NCBI RefSeq assembly: GCF_001422665.1
Contig: NZ_LMLU01000007.1
Location: 122,892 to 186,891, forward strand
Direction of reading: 5' to 3'
Origin: Arthrobacter sp. Leaf234
Lineage (GTDB): Bacteria > Actinomycetota > Actinomycetes > Actinomycetales > Micrococcaceae
DNA: 64,000 nt
The notes under the pieces are model-generated. The model was not told where the DNA came from, searched no databases, and worked only from the letters and a program-made list of their open reading frames with translations. Every line of letters begins with the position of its first letter. Position 1 is the first letter of the stretch. The position numbers and the translations under genes were made by a program. Below, piece by piece: positions 24,551 through 31,612 of this stretch.

Positions 24551-25507
24551 TCACAAGTGCTGCTTATGGCCTGTCTGATAGATCATGAAAGTAGCTGTCT
24601 CACCAACGCGCCACACCGCGGCAATGCCATGTTCCGCGAGGAGCTCGAGCAGGTCATCGTTCGGCGCAGCCGGGAGCAGCAGCCGGCATGGTCGACCGTC
24701 GACATATCGTCGGTAGTCGAGCAGCTGCCCGAGGCCGGCACGGACGCTGTTACGCGTGGCATCAGCCTTCGCTTCGTAGAGAACGCCCTCCGTGGCGTCG
24801 TGGATGTCCGTGAAAAGCGGCATCGTGCTGCCCCTGGGGTACACCTTGAAACGGTCGAGCTCACGTCCACGGCCCTGCAGAACCTGCTGGAAGACCTCGA
24901 CGAGGTCCTGCTCCCGCTTCCTACTCGTACCTGCCTCTACAGCGGTGCGCTCGAACTCGCCGACAGTGTGAGCCTCGAGCGGCACCCGTACCGCGGAGCC
25001 CGCATCCATGGGCGCGATGGCTTTCGAGCTCACGTCTTCGTCGCGGCGCAGCACCTCGCCGACCGGGCGAAGGTGGAACACGAAAACGGTGCGCATGACT
25101 CCGTCCGCGCCCGGAGCGTCCTCGGTCGAATGGGGAAACTCGTCATCGAGTGCGAACTCGCCAAGGTAGATGCGGGTCAGCCCGTTCCCGGTCGCGGCCT
25201 TACCGCTCACACCGAATACGCGGACCGCCCGACCATTCAGCTTGTGGTCACGCAGGGCCAGGTTGCCCCGGTGCATCTTCTGCGGACCCTCCCGGTCCAT
25301 GCCGGTATAGGAGAAAACCTCGCCGTCGGTCGACCACCCGTCGAACTCGTACCCGTTCTCGCGACCCACCTTCGGGTCAGAGAACAGCAGGACATTCGGC
25401 GACGAGCTCGGCGTCTCCATTCCCTGAAACCTCGTACCGCCGTACATCGCGGCGATATCCTCACGCGTGCCCGTCCAGCCGACGGGAGTCCCCCACTCAA
25501 TAGCCAT
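24551..25507 (-). CDS. Predicted modification-dependent (type IV) restriction endonuclease, SRA-like plus PD-(D/E)XK
   Basis: 318 residues. The N-terminal half (LLFSDPKVGRENGYEFDGWS, FSYTGMDREGPQKMHRGNLA) resembles the ScoMcrA-like SRA domain that reads modified bases. The C-terminal part has LFTDIHDATEGVLYEAKA, giving Asp234, Glu245-x-Lys247, then QLLDYRR (261-267), a good PD-(D/E)XK nuclease core with a Q-x3-Y motif. This pairing suggests an enzyme that cuts modified DNA of competing phages. TAGCCT lies 6 nt before the ATG and there is no ribosome binding site, predicting a leaderless message. Confidence 0.75.
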   Translation of the reverse strand: MAIEWGTPVGWTGTREDIAAMYGGTRFQGMETPSSSPNVLLFSDPKVGRENGYEFDGWSTDGEVFSYTGMDREGPQKMHRGNLALRDHKLNGRAVRVFGVSGKAATGNGLTRIYLGEFALDDEFPHSTEDAPGADGVMRTVFVFHLRPVGEVLRRDEDVSSKAIAPMDAGSAVRVPLEAHTVGEFERTAVEAGTSRKREQDLVEVFQQVLQGRGRELDRFKVYPRGSTMPLFTDIHDATEGVLYEAKADATRNSVRAGLGQLLDYRRYVDGRPCRLLLPAAPNDDLLELLAEHGIAAVWRVGETATFMIYQTGHKQHL

Positions 25508-25605
25508 GGTGTGAGGCTAGCTCAGGTTTCGCCCTTCTACTCGAGGTCCTTCCCGCATAGCCGCGAGGCCATCGACGACGGCGCTCGAGCGCGCTATCCG
25601 GTGGA

Positions 25606-26268
25606 CTATCTACCGCCGCGTTGGAGCTTCTTGAACCAGATAGTTCGGCGCCTGTTCAGCTCCTTACGTTGCCTTCTGTTGAGCGGTTCCACCCCTTCAG
25701 GGAGGGACGGTGCAACTGACACCCCGCCCACGTCGAGGAACGTCGACTTCGCAGACCGAACGCATCCCTCGAGAAGCACGAGACTCATCTGCCGCATCTT
25801 CGGTGTGTCGGTAGGCCACTCGATGAGGGTTTGCACGAGTACCGCGACCGAATGTGTAAGCACCTCCCGGATCTCCCCTTGTTTCACCGCAGGTGTTTTC
25901 GGGTCATTGAACTTGATTGCCAACTTAGGTAATAGGGCCGACAAAGGATCGATTATGTCCGCGAGCTCAACCGTCTCAGTACCTGATAAGCGGAGCTTTA
26001 TGAATGCAGTCTCCAGGCTTATGAATTCGCGCCTTGGGTTGAACTCCCCTTCAGCATCGAAGGTAAGAATGAACGCGTTGAGAGCCGCACTGAGTTCCGC
26101 GATGGCTTGCACGCGCCGCTCATTTTCCGCGTTGCGACGCGCTTGCTGGTTGGTCGACCGAACTACTGCGAGCGCTACGAGCCCGCCTATAACCGCTGCT
26201 ACGAGTGAGCCAATGGAACCACTAAAAAGCTCCGCTGCCCAGGATGGTTCAGATGCGGTCGAAATCAC
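25606..26268 (-). CDS. Membrane protein, third gene of the accessory cassette
   Basis: About 220 residues from a GTG. An N-terminal transmembrane segment (GSLVAAVIGGLVALAVVRS, about 17-35) is followed by a polar helix (TNQQARRNAENERRVQAI) and an uncharacterised helical domain ending in a very basic tail (RRQRKELNRRR). Architecture parallels the protein at 23770-24486, but I see no clear sequence identity. TATGGT lies 6 nt before the GTG, fitting leaderless transcription. GC content is lower than in adjoining phage genes. Confidence 0.65.
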   Translation of the reverse strand: MISTASEPSWAAELFSGSIGSLVAAVIGGLVALAVVRSTNQQARRNAENERRVQAIAELSAALNAFILTFDAEGEFNPRREFISLETAFIKLRLSGTETVELADIIDPLSALLPKLAIKFNDPKTPAVKQGEIREVLTHSVAVLVQTLIEWPTDTPKMRQMSLVLLEGCVRSAKSTFLDVGGVSVAPSLPEGVEPLNRRQRKELNRRRTIWFKKLQRGGR

Positions 26269-26292
26269 TCCTCGACCATATCGGAGGTCCTG

Positions 26293-26634
26293 ATGGCTTG
26301 GTTCAACGCTGATGACAAGATGCACTCCCATCCAAAGCCGCGACAGGCGGGCCTCGAGGCGATGGGTCTGTGGCTCATGGCCGGCACGTACTGCTCCGAC
26401 TACCTGACCGAGGGGCTTGTGCCCGGCTGGTACGTGGACTCGTGGCCTCGCGGCCGCCGGTTGGCCCAGCAGCTCGTGACCGCACGGTTCTGGGAGGCCT
26501 CCGGATCCGACTGGCAGTTCCTGTCCTGGACCGAGTACCAGCGCACGAAGGAACAGGTTGAGGAGGACCGTGCGAAGGCCCGCGCACGACAGAAGGCGTG
26601 GCGTGACAAAAGGCGTGACAAGCCAGACGAGTAA
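26293..26634 (+). CDS. Replisome-organiser-like phage protein (N-terminal domain)
   Basis: 113 residues. AWFNADDKMHSHPKPRQAGL then EAMGLWLMAGTYCSDYLTEG and WQFLSWTEYQRTKEQVEED match the N-terminal domain of actinophage replication proteins in which a DnaD/replisome-organiser-like region is followed by a basic coiled tail. Relatives are usually longer; here a TAA ends the frame just before a hexanucleotide repeat. It probably helps initiate phage DNA replication. Confidence 0.65.
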   Translation: MAWFNADDKMHSHPKPRQAGLEAMGLWLMAGTYCSDYLTEGLVPGWYVDSWPRGRRLAQQLVTARFWEASGSDWQFLSWTEYQRTKEQVEEDRAKARARQKAWRDKRRDKPDE

Positions 26635-26677
26635 CGCGTGACGTGACGCGTGACAGACACCGTTACTAACGCTTCTC

Positions 26678-26711
26678 CAAGACCAAGACCAAGACCAAGA
26701 CCAAGACCAAG
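26678..26711. repeat. CAAGAC hexanucleotide tandem repeat
   Basis: About 5.7 perfect copies of CAAGAC lie between the replisome-organiser-like gene and the next gene. In the frame of the upstream gene they read Arg-Pro repeats after two stop codons; in the frame of the downstream gene they read Asp-Gln repeats. Such a tract is prone to slippage. Confidence 0.9.
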
Positions 26712-26806
26712 TACTTAAGCCACCTCCCAGCATGGATGGGTTTTCAAGAAGTGGTCCAAGACAAGCAAGCAATCGTCACTTAAGTGACGCGAAGGAGGCG
26801 GAACAC

Positions 26807-27199
26807 TTGCCTGCTGAAACTCCTCATCCGGTGACCCGCAACCAAGCGACGATCCTCGCGGCCCTGCTTCACGAGATCCGGCCCCGCTGGTCCACCGAAG
26901 CGATCGTCTCGCTGATCGGGAAGAACCTCGCAACCATCCCCAGCTACCCCGCCCTCTGCGAAGCCGCCATCCGGGTAGCGAACGACCCCACCAAGAACAC
27001 CCCGGCGATCATCTTCCTCGACGGCAAGCACTGGGAACGCCCCGACCAACCCAGGGAAGCACCACCATCCGGACCCAAATGCGAAGACCACGCCACTGAA
27101 CCCGCGCACACCTGCCACTGCTGCAAAGCCGACATCCTCGTCGGCGACAGACCACCCACCCACCAAGGCAAACACTGGACCCCAGGAGGCACACCATGA
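26807..27199 (+). CDS. Hypothetical replication-region protein with Cys motif
   Basis: 130 residues from a TTG chosen because AAGGAGG lies 8 nt upstream; an ATG at 26732 is in frame but has no site. VTRNQATILAALLHEIRPRW and SYPALCEAAIRVANDPTKNT form a helical region, followed by a Pro-rich linker and HTCHCCKADI. It may be the second half of a replication protein that is one chain in other phages. Confidence 0.6.
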   Translation: MPAETPHPVTRNQATILAALLHEIRPRWSTEAIVSLIGKNLATIPSYPALCEAAIRVANDPTKNTPAIIFLDGKHWERPDQPREAPPSGPKCEDHATEPAHTCHCCKADILVGDRPPTHQGKHWTPGGTP

Positions 27200-27381
27200 C
27201 CGAGCAAACCGGCATCAGCATCTGCTACTCGAAGTGCTGGCCCTGCCAATTCGGAGAGTGCGAGACCAGCTGGCACACCTGGGCAGACGCCGACGACATC
27301 GAGCACGCCAAGCGGACTGGGCAGCCCGACCCAAGCGCCCAGCGCTGCGGCTGCTACTGCCAAAAGGAGGCCACCCGATGA
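27196..27381 (+). CDS. Small Cys-rich protein
   Basis: 61 residues with eight Cys (CYSKCWPCQFGEC; CGCYC), suggesting one or two zinc sites. ATGA overlap with the previous gene and AAGGAGG inside its end serve the next gene. Function unknown. Confidence 0.55.
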   Translation: MTEQTGISICYSKCWPCQFGECETSWHTWADADDIEHAKRTGQPDPSAQRCGCYCQKEATR

Positions 27382-27800
27382 GCGCGAACAGGACCCCCCA
27401 CGTAGTGGCGACCGACTCCCCCGATCAGCGACCTTCGCGGGTTGGGGTGGCGCAGTCCAGGTTCGCGGAGGCGAAGGCCATCACGGACGCCCTGGTGGTG
27501 CGGTTGTCGCGGGAGCGTTCGGAGCTGAGCGGGACTCGGGATGGGGAGCGGGTGCGGGTGTTGCGGCGGGTGGAGGTGACGCGGATTGCGTTGGTAGATG
27601 CGCGTGCGTATGAGGCTCGGGTGTTCGCTGAGTGGGAGCATGAGCGTTCGTTGTTGGCTGGGCGGCCCGTGTTGGGGGTCAGGGGCGACGTAACGGCCCG
27701 TCGGGTCCACCAGTCCGTCTCGACCGGTTCTGGGGCTTCTGAGCGCCTTCTACGCCCTGCGGTGCGGGGTTCTTTGACCGGTGACAGGAGGGGCGCGTGA
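27378..27800 (+). CDS. Hypothetical protein with unusual codon use
   Basis: 140 residues, start well supported by AAGGAGG and ATGA overlap. Predicted helical and Arg-rich (RERSELSGTRDGERVRVLRR). No family recognised. From about 27440 the codons switch to G- and T-ending forms (GCG, CGG, TTG, GTT), unlike the C-ending codons of every neighbour, which suggests recent replacement of this segment. Confidence 0.55.
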   Translation: MSANRTPHVVATDSPDQRPSRVGVAQSRFAEAKAITDALVVRLSRERSELSGTRDGERVRVLRRVEVTRIALVDARAYEARVFAEWEHERSLLAGRPVLGVRGDVTARRVHQSVSTGSGASERLLRPAVRGSLTGDRRGA

Positions 27801-28168
27801 GCGGCGGTCCGTGGGAGCTGGTCGTTCCGGCGCCGGCGGACTGGATCAACCTGAATCAGCGGCTGCACTGGGCAACCAGGGCGAAGCTCACCAGGGCATG
27901 GCGGTCAGCCACCCACATCCGGGCCCGGCAAGCCTGCCTCGTCATGGGCCTCGACCGGGTGAGCATCACCATCACCGTCACGAAGCCCACCAACCGGGCG
28001 TACGACGTCCACAACCTCATGCCCACCGCGAAAGCCGTCGTCGACGGGCTCATCGACTACGGGCTGTGCGCCGACGACTCCAACCAGTACGTGACCGGCC
28101 CTGACCTCCGACCATCGGAGCACAAAGCCCCGGCGCAACTCCTCATCACCATCACCGAAACACCCTGA
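27797..28168 (+). CDS. RusA-like Holliday junction resolvase
   Basis: 123 residues. DWINLNQRLHWATRAKLTRA then RAYDVHNLMPTAKAVVDGLI and YGLCADDSNQYV carry the spaced Asp residues (YDVHNL, VVDGL, ADDS) and the Asn-Lys region of RusA-family crossover resolvases. It should cleave four-way junctions produced by the recombination system upstream. GTG start overlaps the previous stop (GTGA). Confidence 0.8.
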   Translation: MSGGPWELVVPAPADWINLNQRLHWATRAKLTRAWRSATHIRARQACLVMGLDRVSITITVTKPTNRAYDVHNLMPTAKAVVDGLIDYGLCADDSNQYVTGPDLRPSEHKAPAQLLITITETP

Positions 28169-28281
28169 GACGTAGGGTGGAACGCCCTCCTTCTCGGGTA
28201 GAATGAGATAACCGCATCACCCCACGAAGAAGCCCCGCGAGCTGCGAACTCCGGGGCCATGACCTGAAGGCTAGTTCCGAT
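28168..28281 (+). promoter_or_regulatory. Internal promoter region and hairpin
   Basis: Holds GACGTAGGGTG (28168-28178), repeated exactly at 33810-33820, and CTCGGGTAGAATGA (28192-28205), repeated exactly at 32464-32477. TAGAAT inside the second motif is a good -10 hexamer. A stem (28231-28240 with 28248-28256, one bulge) lies in the predicted leader. This marks a second early transcription unit. Confidence 0.6.
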
Positions 28282-28752
28282 ATGGACCACGATAGCAACA
28301 CCCCCCGCGAGCAGATGAAAGCCATCATCAACGGGATGTGCGCCGGCAACGCCAGCATGGCGACAGACGCGATCCTCGCCGAGTTCGTCATCATCCCCCG
28401 CAACGAAGTACCCGAGGTCAGCATCAGTGATCACGTTGACATCGGCCTCGTCACAGCTTTGGCGCAGCAGCGCTACCAGCCCAGCCTCACCCTCGCGGAG
28501 GAAGACGGCGACAAGACCGACGGCACCTGGAACCGCAGTATCGCCTCGGCCAACCTCGCCATAGCCGAAGCGGTCGAACGGCAGAGCAGTGCCACTGAGG
28601 CGAAGCGCAACGCCCGCCGCGACGAACTCGCTGGAATCTACTTCCCTGAGGTTTGCTACGGAGAGCTGAAAGCGACCGGCTACGCCACTCTCAAGCCGGG
28701 CATCAAAGCAGCCGTCGACCGGATCATCGAGCTCGAAGAAGCCGCAGCATGA
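28282..28752 (+). CDS. Hypothetical protein
   Basis: 156 residues beginning MDHDSNTPREQMKAIINGM. Helical, Ala- and Glu-rich; no domain recognised. First gene after the internal promoter, with no clear ribosome binding site. Confidence 0.55.
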   Translation: MDHDSNTPREQMKAIINGMCAGNASMATDAILAEFVIIPRNEVPEVSISDHVDIGLVTALAQQRYQPSLTLAEEDGDKTDGTWNRSIASANLAIAEAVERQSSATEAKRNARRDELAGIYFPEVCYGELKATGYATLKPGIKAAVDRIIELEEAAA

Positions 28753-29015
28753 GCGCCGAGGTGGAGAAGCTCCTGGCCGAACTCGGCATCGACGGGACAC
28801 AGACCATCGCGGAAGCCGTCGCAGCTGTGCAGGCGCTCAACCAGAAGCGGGAGCAAGGCGACGGCCTCGAACACCTTTGGCTGTCGGACCTGCGCCGGCA
28901 CCCGAACGGCGAGGTCAGGCTCTACTCGTCCGACGGGAAGCTGATCAGCGGAACCTACACCTACCAGGTCACCGCATCCGTCGACGCCATGGTCCGAGCG
29001 GCGGCCAGGCGATGA
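28749..29015 (+). CDS. Hypothetical protein
   Basis: 88 residues, ATGA overlap with the previous gene. KLLAELGIDGTQTIAEAVAA followed by a small beta region (GEVRLYSSDGKLISGTYTY). No family recognised. Confidence 0.5.
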   Translation: MSAEVEKLLAELGIDGTQTIAEAVAAVQALNQKREQGDGLEHLWLSDLRRHPNGEVRLYSSDGKLISGTYTYQVTASVDAMVRAAARR

Positions 29016-29194
29016 CCATCCCGTCGTTCGTGGAGGCCTTCGACGCGTACGCTCACGCCATCGCGTGCGGCGCCCCGTCCACCGTCCAGGCGGACCGGTT
29101 CGCTGACCTGACCGCCGCCCACCGGACACAGAGCGCACCAGATGAAGTGCACTTCCTCGGGCGCAAACACTCGTTTCGAGCTGCACAGCGGTGA
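29012..29194 (+). CDS. Hypothetical protein
   Basis: 60 residues, ATGA overlap with the previous gene. No motif recognised. It ends where the next, differently composed accessory gene begins. Confidence 0.45.
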   Translation: MTIPSFVEAFDAYAHAIACGAPSTVQADRFADLTAAHRTQSAPDEVHFLGRKHSFRAAQR

Positions 29195-29286
29195 GAGATA
29201 ATCCGCGAACGCTCTCGTGCTCGCCGCACGACGCGAATACGGCGCCGCTCCCAGACTTGTCGTTTCGCTTCGATAGTCTTCTCACC

Positions 29287-30321
29287 ATGCCAAATACTTC
29301 TCCCGGCGGTGCCGTGACCTTCGTCAAGCAGAACCAGCCTATTGACGAGCGAGGACGAGCTCTCTACGCGGTCGCCCGCTCCGTACTCCGAGCGCACCTT
29401 GACCAACTTACGCACTCTGACCTGGAGGACCTGAACATTGATCGGCAGGAGGTGACATTCCGCCAACTGTCGAAGTTTGCGCGGCTGCATAGGGACAAGG
29501 GAATGCGCGGTGATGGATTCGAGTGGGCGGTACATGAGGCCATAGTCGGCGAAGAACCACGCGTTCTCGAACCGGTCCAAGCTGCCATGACCAGAGCCTC
29601 CCGGAAATCCTTTGTCTCTCTGACCAAGCCAACGTCGTTGATGTTCGGCTATGAGCGGGCTAAGTACCTTGGCTTCCTCGACGCCGTTGTCGACTCTGCG
29701 GCGCAAGACGCACTGTTGCTTCCGGAGGGGTCCGGACGACCCTTCCAGTTCGGACCATGGGTCTCGGTGGCGGCGCGGGGTAAGGCTGCTGAACCTATGC
29801 TTAATACTCGAATTAAGAGCATCTGGAAAACCGATCTGTTCCTCGGCGATGAAGACCGCCGTCGACACCTAGCTACGACGATCAAGAGTAATTGGCACCA
29901 GTTGGAAGGAGGGGCCGGACTTCGCCTCGGTATCGTTCCTGAAGCCGCCGACTTGCGCCACGGAACCCGTTACCACAAGGGACTCTGGCTCGCAGTCCTT
30001 CCTGACCCGGACGGATTCATGGGTCTGTTCAATGATGCATACGAGTCAGTCGCGGAGGCAATCATCACAGTCGGCAAGCATGATCGCGCTCATTATTTCT
30101 ACAAACCGACACCAATGGGGCAGCGACTCCAGGCTCAGCTTGAAAGCTACGCGACGGTCAAGGTGATGGAAATTGAGAACGCTCTTAATGAAGCGTCCCA
30201 GCAAGACCTCGTCAACACGGAGCATAAGTTGGTATCGGTGGACGCACCTCACTGGCTACACCTGAATCAGACGCGCATGCCAGTGATTGCTCCTAAACCC
30301 TCATTCGCGAAGCTCGACTGA
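29287..30321 (+). CDS. Accessory protein with PD-(D/E)XK-like pattern
   Basis: 344 residues from ATG 29287. GDGFEWAVHEAIV (Glu79), KTDLFLGD (Asp183) and TTIKSN (Lys200), then QLEGGAGLRLGIVPE, follow the order Glu helix, Asp strand, x-x-Lys of PD-(D/E)XK nucleases, although the usual second acidic residue next to Lys is Thr. This assignment is inference. The gene is lower in GC than the phage core, and TAGTCT lies 7 nt before the ATG with no ribosome binding site, so it probably has its own leaderless promoter. A defence role is plausible. The frame is open upstream to 29191. Confidence 0.65.
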   Translation: MPNTSPGGAVTFVKQNQPIDERGRALYAVARSVLRAHLDQLTHSDLEDLNIDRQEVTFRQLSKFARLHRDKGMRGDGFEWAVHEAIVGEEPRVLEPVQAAMTRASRKSFVSLTKPTSLMFGYERAKYLGFLDAVVDSAAQDALLLPEGSGRPFQFGPWVSVAARGKAAEPMLNTRIKSIWKTDLFLGDEDRRRHLATTIKSNWHQLEGGAGLRLGIVPEAADLRHGTRYHKGLWLAVLPDPDGFMGLFNDAYESVAEAIITVGKHDRAHYFYKPTPMGQRLQAQLESYATVKVMEIENALNEASQQDLVNTEHKLVSVDAPHWLHLNQTRMPVIAPKPSFAKLD

Positions 30322-30508
30322 TGATGCGTCGTTAGGTCTACGATGGGTGACCGATGTCTGCTTAGACCTTCACTAGGTGGTCGTGCATCCTGATTATGAA
30401 CCCCGCGTGAAGTGTGTCACGTCGACACGCTGTGAAAGTTTGTCACCGTCACTCGGTAGCTTTGGTTGTGACGCGGAACACGCCGCGCCAGATGAAGTGG
30501 AGGGAATA
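30322..30508. promoter_or_regulatory. Intergenic region with repressor-like half-sites
   Basis: Contains AGGTCTA and TAGACCT as an inverted repeat about 20 nt apart (around 30334-30370), with the same GTCTA/TAGAC core as the immunity operators, plus a small dyad GTGTC-n5-GACAC near 30415-30430. It could let the repressor influence the next gene. No gene is visible inside it. Confidence 0.4.
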
Positions 30509-30955
30509 ATGACCGACGCCGAACCCATATCTCAACAGGGCGCAGACGAGACCGCCCGACCGGCCCTCGATATTCACTTAGAGATCCTGCTCGGGGTAGT
30601 TCTGGGATCGAATGATGAATCGCACGATTCAAGAATGGGCATCTCTCTGGTGACCGCAGCAGGAGTGATTTCTGGAACGGTAGTGACACGCAAGACCTGG
30701 CATCTCCGCCAGGCGGATCGGCTCGAAGAAGCGGGCGCCACCAATATCGCCGAGGGATTCCGCATGAGCGAAGACATGCTCGACGAACGCTTCAAGAAGG
30801 ACGAGGGGGAGCCCCCGAAATTCCACAGGATGTATATCAACCTGATTGACGCGGTAATCATCAACGGGGAATCGACGCGGACTTTCGATTCGCTTCGTAT
30901 CGATATGCGGAAGATCATCGGCTGGGATCTAGCTCAAATGAGAGCGGAAGGATAG
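30509..30955 (+). CDS. Hypothetical accessory protein
   Basis: 148 residues from ATG with GGAGGG 4 nt upstream. A hydrophobic strand region (IHLEILLGVVLGSNDES; ISLVTAAGVISGTVVT) is followed by charged helices. No family recognised. Codon use is less GC-rich than the neighbours, and it directly abuts the terminase-small-subunit-like gene. Confidence 0.55.
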   Translation: MTDAEPISQQGADETARPALDIHLEILLGVVLGSNDESHDSRMGISLVTAAGVISGTVVTRKTWHLRQADRLEEAGATNIAEGFRMSEDMLDERFKKDEGEPPKFHRMYINLIDAVIINGESTRTFDSLRIDMRKIIGWDLAQMRAEG

Positions 30956-31567
30956 GTGAGCATGGCGGAGTGCGGCGCGAAAAAGCGTGACGGCGGTTCG
31001 TGCGGCGCTCCGCCTATGCGGGGCCAGCGGCGGTGTGCCCGCCACGGGGGCAAGTCCCCCCAAGCGCAGCGAGCCGCCGCTCAACGGGTCGCCGAACAGG
31101 AAGCACGGGACATCATGAAGAAAGCGATCGTCACCCTCGGCCTACCTCAGGACATCGACCCGGCGAAGGCCCTTCTCGACGAGATCTCACGGACGTACGG
31201 CACGGTCCTGTGGTTGCAGGCCAAGGTCCGGGAGCTCGAGCCCGACCAGCTCGTGTGGGGCCTTGTCGAGAAGCAGGACGGCATCGGACCCCAAGGGCCG
31301 GTCGACGTCACCACGGAGCGTGCCGAGTTCAACGCCTGGTACCAGCTGTACCTCGGGGAACGGAAACACCTCGTCGCCGTCACCACCGCTGCACTCAAGG
31401 CCGGCATCGAAGAGCGCCGCGTCCGTCTCGCTGAGCAGCAGGGCGACCTCGTGGCCGCCGCCATCAGGTCCATCCTCGACGCCCTCAACCTGTCCCCATC
31501 TCAGTGGGAGCTCGTGCCCACCGTGGTGCCCCAGGCACTCCGCGCACTCGGCGAACTCACGCCCTAA
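30956..31567 (+). CDS. Terminase small subunit-like protein
   Basis: 203 residues. The N-terminus has CGAKKRDGGSCGAPPMRGQR then CARHGGKSPQAQRAAAQR, the Cys-rich HGGxSPQ block found in small terminase subunits of actinophages. The rest is helical with a possible oligomerisation region. It should recognise the packaging site. Unusually, the large subunit lies about 6 kb downstream. GTG 30956 and ATG 30962 are both usable starts. Confidence 0.65.
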   Translation: MSMAECGAKKRDGGSCGAPPMRGQRRCARHGGKSPQAQRAAAQRVAEQEARDIMKKAIVTLGLPQDIDPAKALLDEISRTYGTVLWLQAKVRELEPDQLVWGLVEKQDGIGPQGPVDVTTERAEFNAWYQLYLGERKHLVAVTTAALKAGIEERRVRLAEQQGDLVAAAIRSILDALNLSPSQWELVPTVVPQALRALGELTP

Positions 31568-31612
31568 TGAAGTAACCTCCAAGGTGGAAACCGCCGCACA
31601 GAGGAGATGACC

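Noticed and set aside
23753-26293. Rightward open frame of about 846 codons across the accessory cassette
   Set aside because: The leftward frames give proteins with membrane segments and nuclease motifs; the rightward product has no recognisable features.
26678-26711. Tandem repeat considered as a small CRISPR array
   Set aside because: Repeat unit is 6 bp with no spacers. No CRISPR array or cas gene was seen anywhere in the window.
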